Shown in pieces: positions 8,660 to 17,560 of a stretch of DNA of 64,000 nt (the stretch's first letter is position 1; each line of letters begins with the position of its first letter). Where the stretch lies: positions 103,334 to 167,333 of the forward strand of contig NZ_WHJG01000012.1 of assembly GCF_011682175.1 (NCBI RefSeq), read 5' to 3'. The notes under the pieces are model-generated. The model made no database searches and was not told where the DNA came from. It saw only the letters and a program-made list of their open reading frames with translations. Position numbers and translations under genes: made by a program. Source of the DNA: Massilia frigida. Its GTDB lineage: Bacteria > Pseudomonadota > Gammaproteobacteria > Burkholderiales > Burkholderiaceae_D.

Positions 8660-8707
8660 GCGGACGGCGTTCCACCGCGCCTGCCGCTGCACCCTTCGTC
8701 TCCTTTT

Positions 8708-8735
8708 ACGCGCACCCAGAGTGCGCGTTTTTTTT
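8708..8735 (+). terminator. Rho-independent terminator of the sigma-54 operon
   Basis: ACGCGCAC (8708-8715), loop CCAGA and GTGCGCGT (8721-8728) form a perfect 8-bp stem followed by a run of T residues. It lies about 50 bases after the stop of the CxxCH protein. Confidence 0.85.
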
Positions 8736-8757
8736 CTTTAGCGCCTGGCCACGGCGA

Positions 8758-9774
8758 TCATTTCTCCGGTTCGATGCATGCTGAACTCTGCTTGGACACG
8801 TACACGGGATTTTCCTGCCTGCGGAACTCGCAGTAGTAACGGTATTCGAATTGCCGGAAACCTTTATCCCTGCTCTTTTCGTCGTTGCGGATGAAGGTCA
8901 GCACAGCGCCGGGATAGTCCTTTTTAAGCCGTTCCAGATAGTCATTACAGGCGGCCGTGCGATTGAAACCGCCTCCGCGCCACTCGCCCCAATTGCTTTT
9001 GTGTTCATCGATGGCATAGCGTTCGATCCCGTGGCTGGGATGCTGGCAGACGGGGTAGGCGGCGCAGGCGGCGGATTTCTTCGATCCCACCCCGGCGGCG
9101 CTCAACAGATGCTGCGCGCGGGCGATCGGAATCACGTAGGTGATCAATTGCCCACGGTCGTTCAATGCCACCGCCATCCCGACCACCGTGCCATATTGCC
9201 CGAACACCGGGCTGCCGCTATTGCCCGGACTAAATGCCAGATTGGTTTGCCACCACGGCTTGATCTGACCTTCCACGATGGTGTTTTGCGCCGTTTTCTG
9301 TCCGCCGGGTACCAGCGCCAGATCCGCCGAACCGGCAAAGCCGAGTCCGCTCAATGCGGCGCCCACGGCAATATCGCCCGGCGCGGCGATCGTCACGGCC
9401 GGCCACGGCGCATTCGCCGGCGCCGCCGGCAGCTTCAGCAGCGCCAGGTCGGATTCGTGATCGCGCGAGACAATGCTCGCTTCGACGGGCGGGTTGAGCA
9501 GGGAGCCGGGGCGCACGGTCACCATCGCTGAATTGATCGTCAGGTCTTTCAGTTGCGGGCTGACGACATGGGCGTTGGTCAGCACATGACCAGCCGGCGA
9601 GACAATGAATCCGGTGCCATAGTCAACGCCGGTGCCGTCGGGCGTGCTGTACTCGTACTTGATATGCACGGTCGCGCCCTGGTTGGCAGTGAACAGGCAC
9701 TGCATGTCCTGGGCCGCCGCGCCGGGCGACAGGAAAGCGGACACGGTCCAGCAAAAGCGAATCCGCATGCTCAT
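8758..9774 (-). CDS. Exported trypsin-like serine protease (S1C/DegP-type fold)
   Basis: A 338-residue protein with an N-terminal signal peptide that seems to end at GAAAQ. The chymotrypsin-fold triad is visible: His in LTNAHVVS, Asp in HESDLALLKL and Ser in SPGNSGSPVFG. There is no PDZ domain; instead the C-terminal ~100 residues form a cysteine-containing extension (CAAYPVC, CNDYLERL, YYCEFRRQ). It probably acts in the periplasm or outside the cell. The longer open frame running further upstream is not coding: the correct ATG at 9774 overlaps the stop of the upstream gene (ATGA). The tight coupling with an NlpC/P60 protein suggests a joint role at the cell wall. Confidence 0.85.
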   Translation of the reverse strand: MSMRIRFCWTVSAFLSPGAAAQDMQCLFTANQGATVHIKYEYSTPDGTGVDYGTGFIVSPAGHVLTNAHVVSPQLKDLTINSAMVTVRPGSLLNPPVEASIVSRDHESDLALLKLPAAPANAPWPAVTIAAPGDIAVGAALSGLGFAGSADLALVPGGQKTAQNTIVEGQIKPWWQTNLAFSPGNSGSPVFGQYGTVVGMAVALNDRGQLITYVIPIARAQHLLSAAGVGSKKSAACAAYPVCQHPSHGIERYAIDEHKSNWGEWRGGGFNRTAACNDYLERLKKDYPGAVLTFIRNDEKSRDKGFRQFEYRYYCEFRRQENPVYVSKQSSACIEPEK

Positions 9775-11435
9775 TTGCGCTCCCCTTCCTTGCTCAGGGT
9801 TATACGCCGCAGTGGCTTGTATCCGGCCTGCTGCAGCTCGCCCTGCGTGTACGACCTGCGGCACACGCCCCCGCACGATTTGTTCGCCGCCGATTCGATG
9901 ACGACCACCACCGGTCCCGCTGGCCCGTTGTGAACCGACTCGACCAGGCGCACATGGCTGCGCGGTTTGTTGACGATGTCCGCCGGAGACAGTTCGTGCC
10001 AGAGCACCGGCCTGCTCACGGCCCGGTCGGGAAGGCTGCCGGTGGTGAAGTAGCGCCCGGTTTGCCATGCGTAGGAAACAAAACCCGAGCAATCCATCCC
10101 CGTACTGTTGGCATAAACGCAGTTGACGTTGCGGCAGGTGCAGTCGTCCCCGGCGAGCCGTCCCGCGTCGAGGTGCTTGGAGAAATTGGCCAGCGCACTC
10201 ATGTAGCCGCCCCAGCGGTAAGGCACGCCGCTGACATCCTTGCCGAGCAAGCCGTCGAGGCGGAGCGGGCGACGCCATATGTTTGACGGTGGAGCGCACC
10301 GGTTGGCTGCGGCGGCGTGCTCGAATGCGCTCGCCTTCAGGCGCCACACCAGTTCCAGCGGCGCGCGGGCGCGTTGCAGGATCTGGCTGGCGCTGATGGA
10401 TGTCATGGCGATATTTGTGGCGCCGGAAACGCCATTGAGGCGTTCGAGTGCGCGCAAGGTGTCGTCGTGTTCCGCGATGAGCGTCGCAGCGGCAAGATGG
10501 GGTCCGAGTGCCAGCGGCTCGGCTTTGCCCAGCGGCGAAAACTGGATGGTATCGAGCGCGATGGTGTTGTCCTGGAAAACCAGGCTGACGACCGTTCCGT
10601 CGGCGCGGCGCGCGTATGGACGGCGGGTATCGCAGGCGAAGGCAGCAGGGCGGACATAGGCTTCGGCGTGCGCGGCGCCGGCGGCATCGACCTTGAGCAG
10701 GCGCACGTAGGCAGCCTCGTGAGGCAGGCGCCGGCTCTCGTGCAGCGCCACCAGCGCACCTTCGCCTTCGTTGACCCACAGGACCCGGGCGTCGACGACG
10801 CGCATGCGCGACTTGAGCGTCAGTGTTGAAAGCGGGCCGGCCACTTGAGCCGATGCGATGACGATGGTCGCCGGATCGGTACGCGGGGCCGTCGCGGCAT
10901 ACGACGCGGCGGCGGCCAGGTTCGCAAGCACCGGCGTCCCTGTCTGCCGTGCCGAAAGCGGCACATTGACCCGCTTGCCATTGAGGTCGTCGAGGGCGAA
11001 GCCGTCCGCCAGCGCGATCAGGCGCGGCACGCCCGCCTCGGGATCGTGGCCGGTGCGGGTGCGCGCCAGCACGTCGCCCTTCGCGCTCACCATCGCGACC
11101 TCCCCAAGCGCTCCGACAACCAGGAAGCCGCGTGAAGTGGCAATGACATCGACCGGTTCGAGGAGGTCGGCCGGTAGCGCGATGTCGTGCCTTCCTGCGG
11201 CTGCCAGCACGACGATCTTCCCGTTGACCTTGTCGAGCAGCGCCGTCGCATCGTCACCGGCGGCGACCATGGCGGCCGGTCCCTGGCAGTCCTGGTTGGG
11301 ATGCATCTCCAGGCCGATCTGGCCAGGACCTGCCCCGACTTCCAATGCCATGCCGCCAGGCGCTTGCGCATACCCGTACAGCGAAACGGCCATCAGGCAG
11401 GCCGGCAGGACGAAGAAACGGGAAAGATTGCGCAC
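9771..11435 (-). CDS. Exported NlpC/P60-type protein with a large N-terminal region
   Basis: A 554-residue protein. GTG at 11435 is the start: AGGAGG lies four bases upstream, and the chain begins with a clear signal peptide (RNLSRFFVLPACLMAVSLYG, cleaved near YAQA). Residues ~30-370 look like a beta-propeller-type region (repeated strands such as KIVVLAA and GFLVVGALGEVAMV). The C-terminal ~170 residues carry the NlpC/P60 pattern: Cys in GMDCSGFVSYAW and His in RSHVRLVE. Such enzymes are cysteine peptidases or amidases acting on peptidoglycan peptides. The cysteine-rich insert CTCRNVNC precedes the active site. The stop overlaps the start of the downstream protease gene. The substrate is unknown. 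Confidence 0.82.
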   Translation of the reverse strand: MRNLSRFFVLPACLMAVSLYGYAQAPGGMALEVGAGPGQIGLEMHPNQDCQGPAAMVAAGDDATALLDKVNGKIVVLAAAGRHDIALPADLLEPVDVIATSRGFLVVGALGEVAMVSAKGDVLARTRTGHDPEAGVPRLIALADGFALDDLNGKRVNVPLSARQTGTPVLANLAAAASYAATAPRTDPATIVIASAQVAGPLSTLTLKSRMRVVDARVLWVNEGEGALVALHESRRLPHEAAYVRLLKVDAAGAAHAEAYVRPAAFACDTRRPYARRADGTVVSLVFQDNTIALDTIQFSPLGKAEPLALGPHLAAATLIAEHDDTLRALERLNGVSGATNIAMTSISASQILQRARAPLELVWRLKASAFEHAAAANRCAPPSNIWRRPLRLDGLLGKDVSGVPYRWGGYMSALANFSKHLDAGRLAGDDCTCRNVNCVYANSTGMDCSGFVSYAWQTGRYFTTGSLPDRAVSRPVLWHELSPADIVNKPRSHVRLVESVHNGPAGPVVVVIESAANKSCGGVCRRSYTQGELQQAGYKPLRRITLSKEGERK

Positions 11436-11682
11436 GTTACCTCCTGGAAATAATCGATGCCCGGGCCGGGCAGAACGCCAGATTAACAGCAAGGACGTGC
11501 TGATAACGTCGCTAAATGTTGACGTAGATCAGATCGGCTGACTTGAAAATGTACTAGGTACGCATCAAAAACGAAGGGAATTTGTTGCTCAGCTTCAGGC
11601 GACCATGCGCCTGTCGCTATACTTGAGCCTCAATTCGCCCGCCGTCCCTTGGCCAAGCTCTGTTATCAGGAATCGATTCGCC

Positions 11683-12213
11683 ATGTTCACTATCCGCCCG
11701 GCGCGCATGTCCGAAAAAGCGCAGCTCGAAGCACTCATCGCGCGCTCCGGAATTGGCTTGGCCGATGGTTTCTATACGCCGCAGGAAGCCGCTGCCGTCA
11801 CGCGCGAGGTGTTCGGCGTCGACAGCGCGCTGGTGGAAGATGGGACGTATTTCGCGGTCGAGGAGGGCGCCACCGTGGTCGCCTGCGGCGGCTGGAGCCG
11901 GCGCGCCACCGATTTCGGCGGCGATGGCGCCAAGCATGGCAACGACCGCCTGCTCGACCCGGCCACCGAGCCGGCGCGCATCCGCGCATTTTTCGTGGAG
12001 CCGGCGATGGCGCGGCGCGGCCTTGGCAGCCTGCTGCTGCGGCATTGCATGGAGGCGGCGGCGCAGGCCGGTTTCGGTTCGCTGGAACTGGTGTCGACCA
12101 TGCCGGGCGAGCCGCTGTACCGGGCGCACGGCTTCGCGGCGATCGAGCCGATTGCGCTGCCGCTGCCCGCTGGCGTGGTGATCCGGCTGACCCGCATGGG
12201 GCGCAGCCTGTAG
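11683..12213 (+). CDS. GNAT-family N-acetyltransferase
   Basis: A 176-residue acetyltransferase. The acetyl-CoA-binding motif A is visible as VEPAMARRGLGSLLLRHC (R-R-G-L-G-S) and is followed by the helix EAAAQAG. The family end pattern GEPLYRAHGFAAIE is also present. ATG at 11683 (MFTIRPARMSEK) is chosen over the more upstream start because CAGGA lies ten bases ahead and GNAT domains normally begin with this TIRPA-type strand. The acceptor substrate is unknown. The gene converges on serB and is separated from it by only four bases. Confidence 0.85.
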   Translation: MFTIRPARMSEKAQLEALIARSGIGLADGFYTPQEAAAVTREVFGVDSALVEDGTYFAVEEGATVVACGGWSRRATDFGGDGAKHGNDRLLDPATEPARIRAFFVEPAMARRGLGSLLLRHCMEAAAQAGFGSLELVSTMPGEPLYRAHGFAAIEPIALPLPAGVVIRLTRMGRSL

Positions 12214-12217
12214 CGTT

Positions 12218-13069
12218 TTACGCGAGGATGGCGAGCAGGCCGTCGAGGCCCGTGTAGGTCAGCGCCACGTCGGCTTGCTCGCGCACCACGGGCTTGGCGC
12301 GGAATGCCACCGACAGGCCGGCAATGCTCATCATGCGCAGGTCATTGGCGCCGTCGCCCATGACGATCGCTTGCGAAGTGTCGATGCCCATGTCGGCGCA
12401 CACGCGTTCGACCGTGCGCTTTTTCTCCTCGGCGTCGACGATCCCGCCCAGTACGCGCCCGGTCAGCTTGCCGTCCACGATGTCGAGCACGTTGGCATGC
12501 GTGTAATCGAGGCCCAGGCGCGTTTTCAGGCGTTCCGTGAAGAAGGTGAAGCCGCCCGACACCAGGAGGGTGCGCAGGCCGGCCGCGCGCACCTGCGCCA
12601 GCATCGCTTCGCCGCCCATGGAAATGGCGAGGCGTTCTTGGTACACGCGGGTCAAAGCCGCCGCGTCCAGGCCCGCCAGCAGCGCCACGCGCCGCGTCAG
12701 GCTTTCGGAAAACTCCAGCTCACCGCGCATGGCCGCCTCGGTGATGGCCGCCACCTGGGGTTTGAGTCCCTGCATGTCGGCGATTTCATCGATGCATTCG
12801 ATGGTGATCAGGGTCGAGTCCATATCCATCGCGACCAGCTTGAAGTCGGCCAGCGTGCGTCCGGGCGCGATGAAGGTGGCGTCGACGCGGGCCGGGCCGG
12901 CGGCCGCCTCGATGGTCTGCCTGAGGGCCTCGGAGTAATGGACTTGTTCGCAGCGGATGGCGCGCGCGCCCAGCTCCGTCACGCGCGCCGGATTGGCGAG
13001 GGTGGCGATGCGGCGCAGGGTGTCGATGCTCGTGTCAGGGCCTTGCAGCACCAGGTTCATGGTCGTCAT
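12218..13069 (-). CDS. serB: Phosphoserine phosphatase
   Basis: This enzyme dephosphorylates O-phospho-L-serine in the last step of serine synthesis. It is a 283-residue HAD-superfamily member with the nucleophile motif MDMDSTLITIECIDE (about residues 79-93), motif II VSGGFTFF and motif III MGDGANDLRMM. An ~70-residue N-terminal ACT-like region precedes the catalytic domain, as in gamma/betaproteobacterial SerB. ATG at 13069 or three codons on (13060) are both possible. It lies seven bases downstream of mfd on the same strand, so the two form an operon. Confidence 0.95.
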   Translation of the reverse strand: MTTMNLVLQGPDTSIDTLRRIATLANPARVTELGARAIRCEQVHYSEALRQTIEAAAGPARVDATFIAPGRTLADFKLVAMDMDSTLITIECIDEIADMQGLKPQVAAITEAAMRGELEFSESLTRRVALLAGLDAAALTRVYQERLAISMGGEAMLAQVRAAGLRTLLVSGGFTFFTERLKTRLGLDYTHANVLDIVDGKLTGRVLGGIVDAEEKKRTVERVCADMGIDTSQAIVMGDGANDLRMMSIAGLSVAFRAKPVVREQADVALTYTGLDGLLAILA

Positions 13070-13076
13070 GTTCGTT

Positions 13077-16000
13077 TTACGCTAACAGTTGTTTGATCGT
13101 TTGCTTGACCTGCGTGACCCGCGCCGCGAGATCGGGCATGCTGGCCGTGATTTTCAGCTTGTCCTGGCCGGCCAGCTTGATGTGCCGGTTCTTCTGGATC
13201 AGCGTGATGATGCGCATCGAGTCGATCGGCGGATTGACCATGAATTGCAGGCTGGCCGCCTCGCCGTGGGCATCGATCTTGATGATGCCGACCGCCTTGG
13301 CGGCGATGCGCAGCCGGTGCGTTTCGATCAGGGCCTTGACCGGGTCGGGCAGCTTGCCGAAGCGGTCGATCAGCTCTTCCTGCATGTCGTCGATCTTTTC
13401 TTGCGCGCCGCAGTTGGCCAGGCGCTTGTAGATCGACAGGCGTTCGTGCACGTCGCCGCAGAAGTCGGCCGGCAGCAGCGCCGGCACGTGCAGGTTGATT
13501 TCAGTGGTGGTGGCCAGCGGCGCGGCCAGGTCGGGCTCCTTGCCGGCCTTGAGCGAACGCACCGCCTCGTTGAGCATGTCGGAATACAGCTGGAAGCCGA
13601 TTTCGAGCATGTCGCCGGACTGGTTCTCGCCCAGCACTTCGCCGGCGCCGCGGATTTCCAGGTCGTGCATCGCGAGGAAAAAGCCGCTGCCCAGTTCTTC
13701 CATCTGCTGGATGGCGTCGAGCCGGCGCTGCGCCTGTTTGGTCAGGCTGCTCACGTCGGTGACCAGCAGGTAGGCGTAGGCCTGGTGGTGCGAACGGCCC
13801 ACCCGCCCGCGCAGCTGGTGCAGCTGCGCCAGGCCGAATTTGTCGGCACGGTGCATGATGATGGTGTTCGCGGTCGGCACGTCGATGCCGGTTTCGATGA
13901 TGGTCGTGCACAGCAAGATGTTATAGCGCTGCGCCACGAAGTCGCGCATCACCTTTTCCAGGTCGCGCTCGTGCATCTGGCCGTGCGCCACGCCGATGCG
14001 CGCTTCCGGCAGCAGTTCGGTGAGCATGGCGAAGCGGTTCTGGATGGTCTCGACCTCGTTGTGCAGGAAGTAGATCTGGCCACCGCGTTTGAGTTCGCGC
14101 AGACACGCTTCGCGGATGATCGAGCCATCTTCGCTGCGCACGAACGTCTTGATCGCCAGGCGCTTTTGCGGCGCGGTGGCGATGATCGAAAAGTCGCGCA
14201 AGCCTTCCAGCGCCATGCCGAGCGTGCGCGGAATCGGGGTGGCGGTGAGCGTGAGCACGTCGACTTCGGCGCGCAGGGCCTTGAGCGCTTCTTTCTGGCG
14301 CACCCCGAAGCGGTGTTCTTCGTCGATGATGACCAGGCCCAGACGGGTGAACTTCACGTCCGGCGAGAGCAGCTTGTGGGTGCCGATCACGATGTCGAGG
14401 GTGCCGTCGGCCATGCCCTTGATCGCGTTGTTGATCTCCTTGCCGGTCCTGAAGCGCGACAGCTCGGCAATGCGCACCGGCCAGTCGGCGAAGCGGTCGG
14501 CGAAGGTTTGCGCATGCTGCTCGGCCAGCAGGGTGGTCGGCGCCAGGATCGCGACCTGCTTGCCGCCCATGACGGCGATGAAGGCGGCGCGCAGCGCCAC
14601 CTCGGTCTTGCCGAAGCCGACGTCGCCGCACACCAGGCGGTCCATCGGTTTGCCGGCCGTCATGTCCTTGATGACGTTGTTGATCGCCTCGGCCTGGTCG
14701 GGCGTTTCCTCGAAGCCGAAGCTGTCGGCGAAGTTCTGGTAGTCGTGCGCCGAGTAGTCGAAGGCGTGGCCCTGGCGCAGCGCGCGCCGCGCGTACAGGT
14801 TAAGCAGTTCGGCGGCGGTGTCGCGCACCTGTTCGGCCGCCTTGCGCTTGGCTTTTTCCCACTGGCCCGAGCCGAGCGAATGCAGCGGCGCGTCTTCGGG
14901 CGAGGCACCCGAGTAGCGCGAGATCACATGCAGCTGCGAGACCGGCACATACAGCTTGGTGTCCTTGGCGTATTCGAGGTGCAGGAATTCGGTTTCGCCT
15001 TCGCCCAGGTCCATGCTGGTCAGGCCCATGTAGCGCCCGATGCCGTGGTTGATGTGCACGACCGGGTCGCCGATCTTCAGTTCCGACAGGTCGCGCACCA
15101 TCGACTCGACCTGGGTCACGCCTTCCTGCTTCTTCTTGCCGGCGCGCCGGCCCGAGCCCGCATACAGCTCGGTCTCGGTGATGAAAATCAGCTTGCCGGT
15201 GCCCGCTTCGGATAGCTCGAAGCCGGCCTGCAAGGGCGCCACGCCCAGCGCCAGCCTGGCGTCGGACTGGACGAAGCCGGCGAAGCCCTCGACCGGCACC
15301 AGCGCCAGGTTGTATTCGTTGAAGTACTGCTGCAGCGTTTCGCGGCGGCCGTTCGATTCGGCGCAGATCATCACGCGCGAGTCGTGTAGCTGGTTCTGCA
15401 GCAGGTAGGCGCGCAGATTGGTCAGCGGGTCGTCGATGCGGCGGTTCACCGCAATATTGGGAATCGGCGCCGACAGTTCGGACGCCTGCAGGTCGGCGTC
15501 TTGCGTGAGGACCCAGCGTCCGTACGATTTGGCCAGGGTGAAGAAGTTCTCGTCGCTGAGGAACAGTTCATCGGGCGCCAGGATCGGGCGGTCGCGGTCG
15601 GCCTTGAGGAAGCGGTAGCGCGATTCGGTGTCGAGCCAGAAGCGCTTGATGGCGCCGTCGATGTCGCCCACCAGCGCCAGGCTGGCTTTTTCGGGCAAAT
15701 AGTCGAACAGGGTCGCGGTCTGCTCGAAGAACAGCGGCAGGTAATATTCGATACCGGCCGAGGCGATGCCGCTGCTGACGTCCTTGTACACCACCGAGCG
15801 CGATGGATCGCCCTCGAAGCGTTCGCGCCAGCGGCTGCGGAAGGTGGTGCGGGCCGCTTCGTCCATCGGGAATTCGCGCCCGGGCAGCAGGCGCACTTCC
15901 TTGACCGGGAAGATCGAGCGCTGGGTGTCGGCGTCGAAGGTGCGGATGGTTTCGATTTCGTCGCCGAACAGGTCGAGCCGGTAGGGCAGGGCGGAACCCA

Positions 16001-16532
16001 TCGGGAACAGGTCGATCAGGCCCCCGCGCACCGAGTATTCGCCGGGTGACATCACTTGCGAATTGTGGGTGTAGCCGGCCAGCGTGAGCTGCGCTTTCAG
16101 GCGCGTTTCGTCGAGCTTTTCGCCCTGCTTGAAGAAGAAGGTGTAAGCGGCCAGGAACGAGGGCGGCGCCAGGCGCACCAGCGCCGTGGTGGCCGGCACG
16201 ATCAGGACGTCGCACTGGCCGTTCTGGATTTCGTGCAGGGTGGCCAGGCGCTCCGAGACCAGGTCCTGGTGCGGCGAAAAGGCGTCGTAGGGCAGCGTTT
16301 CCCAGTCGGGCAGCAGGTGGCAGGCCAGCTTGCCGTCGGCGAACCAGGGGATTTCATCGAGCAGGCGCTGGCCGTCGCTGGCGTTGGCCACGATCACGGT
16401 CAGCATCTGCCTGGCCGATTTGAGTTCGAGCGCCGCCACCGCCAGCGCATACGCGTCCGATGATCCGTACAGGGTCGGAAGGGCGAAGCGGTTACCGGAT
16501 TTCGGGAGTGATTTCTTTAAATCGAAAGGCAT
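13077..16532 (-). CDS. mfd: Transcription-repair coupling factor
   Basis: Mfd displaces RNA polymerase stalled at DNA lesions and recruits UvrA. The 1151-residue length is that of the family. An N-terminal UvrB-homology region is followed by the CarD/RID-type polymerase-interacting domain (KIGDPVVHINHGIGRYMGL, about residue 490) and the RecG-like translocase module with Walker A CGDVGFGKTE (about 630), IIDEEHRFG (about 735) and the TATPIPRTL and QLRGRVGR motifs. The C-terminal D7 domain is present. It is followed directly by serB. Confidence 0.97.
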   Translation of the reverse strand: MPFDLKKSLPKSGNRFALPTLYGSSDAYALAVAALELKSARQMLTVIVANASDGQRLLDEIPWFADGKLACHLLPDWETLPYDAFSPHQDLVSERLATLHEIQNGQCDVLIVPATTALVRLAPPSFLAAYTFFFKQGEKLDETRLKAQLTLAGYTHNSQVMSPGEYSVRGGLIDLFPMGSALPYRLDLFGDEIETIRTFDADTQRSIFPVKEVRLLPGREFPMDEAARTTFRSRWRERFEGDPSRSVVYKDVSSGIASAGIEYYLPLFFEQTATLFDYLPEKASLALVGDIDGAIKRFWLDTESRYRFLKADRDRPILAPDELFLSDENFFTLAKSYGRWVLTQDADLQASELSAPIPNIAVNRRIDDPLTNLRAYLLQNQLHDSRVMICAESNGRRETLQQYFNEYNLALVPVEGFAGFVQSDARLALGVAPLQAGFELSEAGTGKLIFITETELYAGSGRRAGKKKQEGVTQVESMVRDLSELKIGDPVVHINHGIGRYMGLTSMDLGEGETEFLHLEYAKDTKLYVPVSQLHVISRYSGASPEDAPLHSLGSGQWEKAKRKAAEQVRDTAAELLNLYARRALRQGHAFDYSAHDYQNFADSFGFEETPDQAEAINNVIKDMTAGKPMDRLVCGDVGFGKTEVALRAAFIAVMGGKQVAILAPTTLLAEQHAQTFADRFADWPVRIAELSRFRTGKEINNAIKGMADGTLDIVIGTHKLLSPDVKFTRLGLVIIDEEHRFGVRQKEALKALRAEVDVLTLTATPIPRTLGMALEGLRDFSIIATAPQKRLAIKTFVRSEDGSIIREACLRELKRGGQIYFLHNEVETIQNRFAMLTELLPEARIGVAHGQMHERDLEKVMRDFVAQRYNILLCTTIIETGIDVPTANTIIMHRADKFGLAQLHQLRGRVGRSHHQAYAYLLVTDVSSLTKQAQRRLDAIQQMEELGSGFFLAMHDLEIRGAGEVLGENQSGDMLEIGFQLYSDMLNEAVRSLKAGKEPDLAAPLATTTEINLHVPALLPADFCGDVHERLSIYKRLANCGAQEKIDDMQEELIDRFGKLPDPVKALIETHRLRIAAKAVGIIKIDAHGEAASLQFMVNPPIDSMRIITLIQKNRHIKLAGQDKLKITASMPDLAARVTQVKQTIKQLLA

Positions 16533-16618
16533 GCGGGCGGCGGGCTGTGAGCGGGACGGGTAATTATAGCTGGATATGGATGAAGGTGACTGCGCCCGGC
16601 CAGCGTCCCGCGGTTGGC

Positions 16619-17560
16619 CTACGCCGGGCGCCGGTTGGCGATCCCGAACGGCACATGCACCATCGGGATGGTCCCTCCGGGCGAGGATGTCAGGTGGGTC
16701 AGCTGGTCGTCGAAGAAAATATGCGGTTTGAAGATCGACAGCACGCGCGTCTTGTTCATCCCGCCCAGGAAGAAGGTTTCGCTGGCCGACACGCCCCAGC
16801 TCTTGAGGGTGGTCACCACGCGCTCGTGCGATGGCGCATTGCGCGCGGTGATGATGGCGATGCGCAGCACCTTCTTGTAGGCCGGGTCGCGCCGCTGCGC
16901 GCGCTCTTCCAGGCGCTGCATCAGCGACAGCCTGCGGAACATTTTCGCCAGGGGCCCCGGCTGGTGCGGAACGGCCATGTGCAGGGTTTCGTGCGCGTGG
17001 AATTCTTCAACGTCGTTATTGCGCTTGAAGATGCTCTCCGATTCGTCGTCGGCGATCACGCCGTCGAAGTCGAAGGCCACGCGCAGTTCGATGTCGTCAT
17101 CGTCGTCGACGATTTTCGACGGCAGCACCAGGCCGGCCGGATAATCGGCCGCGATGGCGCTCTTGACGTCTTCCTCGTTCGCGCTCAGGAACAGCGCCGC
17201 GTTGAATGCCGGCAGATAGGTGTAAGGCGACTTGCCGGTGATGAAGGCGGCGCGCGAGATATCGAGTCCGTAGTGGGCGATCGAACGCATGACACGCAGC
17301 CCCGTTTCGGGCGAATTGCGTGAAAGGAGCACGACTTCGACCGGATTGTGGCGCGGGAATACCTTGTTGATGTTCAGGAAGCGCCGGATGAAGGGAAACG
17401 CCACGCCCTTGCCGAGGATGACGTCGAGATTGCGCTCCTGGTACCTGCGGTATTCATCCGGCCCGCTATCCAGGTATACCTGGTGCGAGGCGGTCAGGTC
17501 GAACAGGGCGCTGGACGCCACCCCGATCACCAGCTTGCCCTCGATCTCAAACGACATCAC
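16619..17560 (-). CDS. Cytosolic 5'-nucleotidase (cN-I-like, PF06189 type)
   Basis: A 313-residue protein matching the 5'-nucleotidase family related to eukaryotic cytosolic 5'-nucleotidase I, which removes phosphate from nucleoside monophosphates. HAD-like features are visible in the C-terminal half (RVAFDFDGVIADDESESIF; IAIITARNAPSHERVV; FFDDQLTHL), and the N-terminal half has the family pattern VVLLSRNSPETGLRVMRSI. The preferred nucleotide cannot be told. Its start overlaps the stop of the HDOD gene upstream (ATGA), so the two are co-translated. Confidence 0.85.
   Translation of the reverse strand: MMSFEIEGKLVIGVASSALFDLTASHQVYLDSGPDEYRRYQERNLDVILGKGVAFPFIRRFLNINKVFPRHNPVEVVLLSRNSPETGLRVMRSIAHYGLDISRAAFITGKSPYTYLPAFNAALFLSANEEDVKSAIAADYPAGLVLPSKIVDDDDDIELRVAFDFDGVIADDESESIFKRNNDVEEFHAHETLHMAVPHQPGPLAKMFRRLSLMQRLEERAQRRDPAYKKVLRIAIITARNAPSHERVVTTLKSWGVSASETFFLGGMNKTRVLSIFKPHIFFDDQLTHLTSSPGGTIPMVHVPFGIANRRPA

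Noticed and set aside
9775..10779. N-terminal extension of the serine protease frame
   Set aside because: Low-complexity RR/A-rich sequence overlapping the NlpC/P60 gene; the ATG at 9774 overlaps the upstream stop and is followed directly by a signal peptide.
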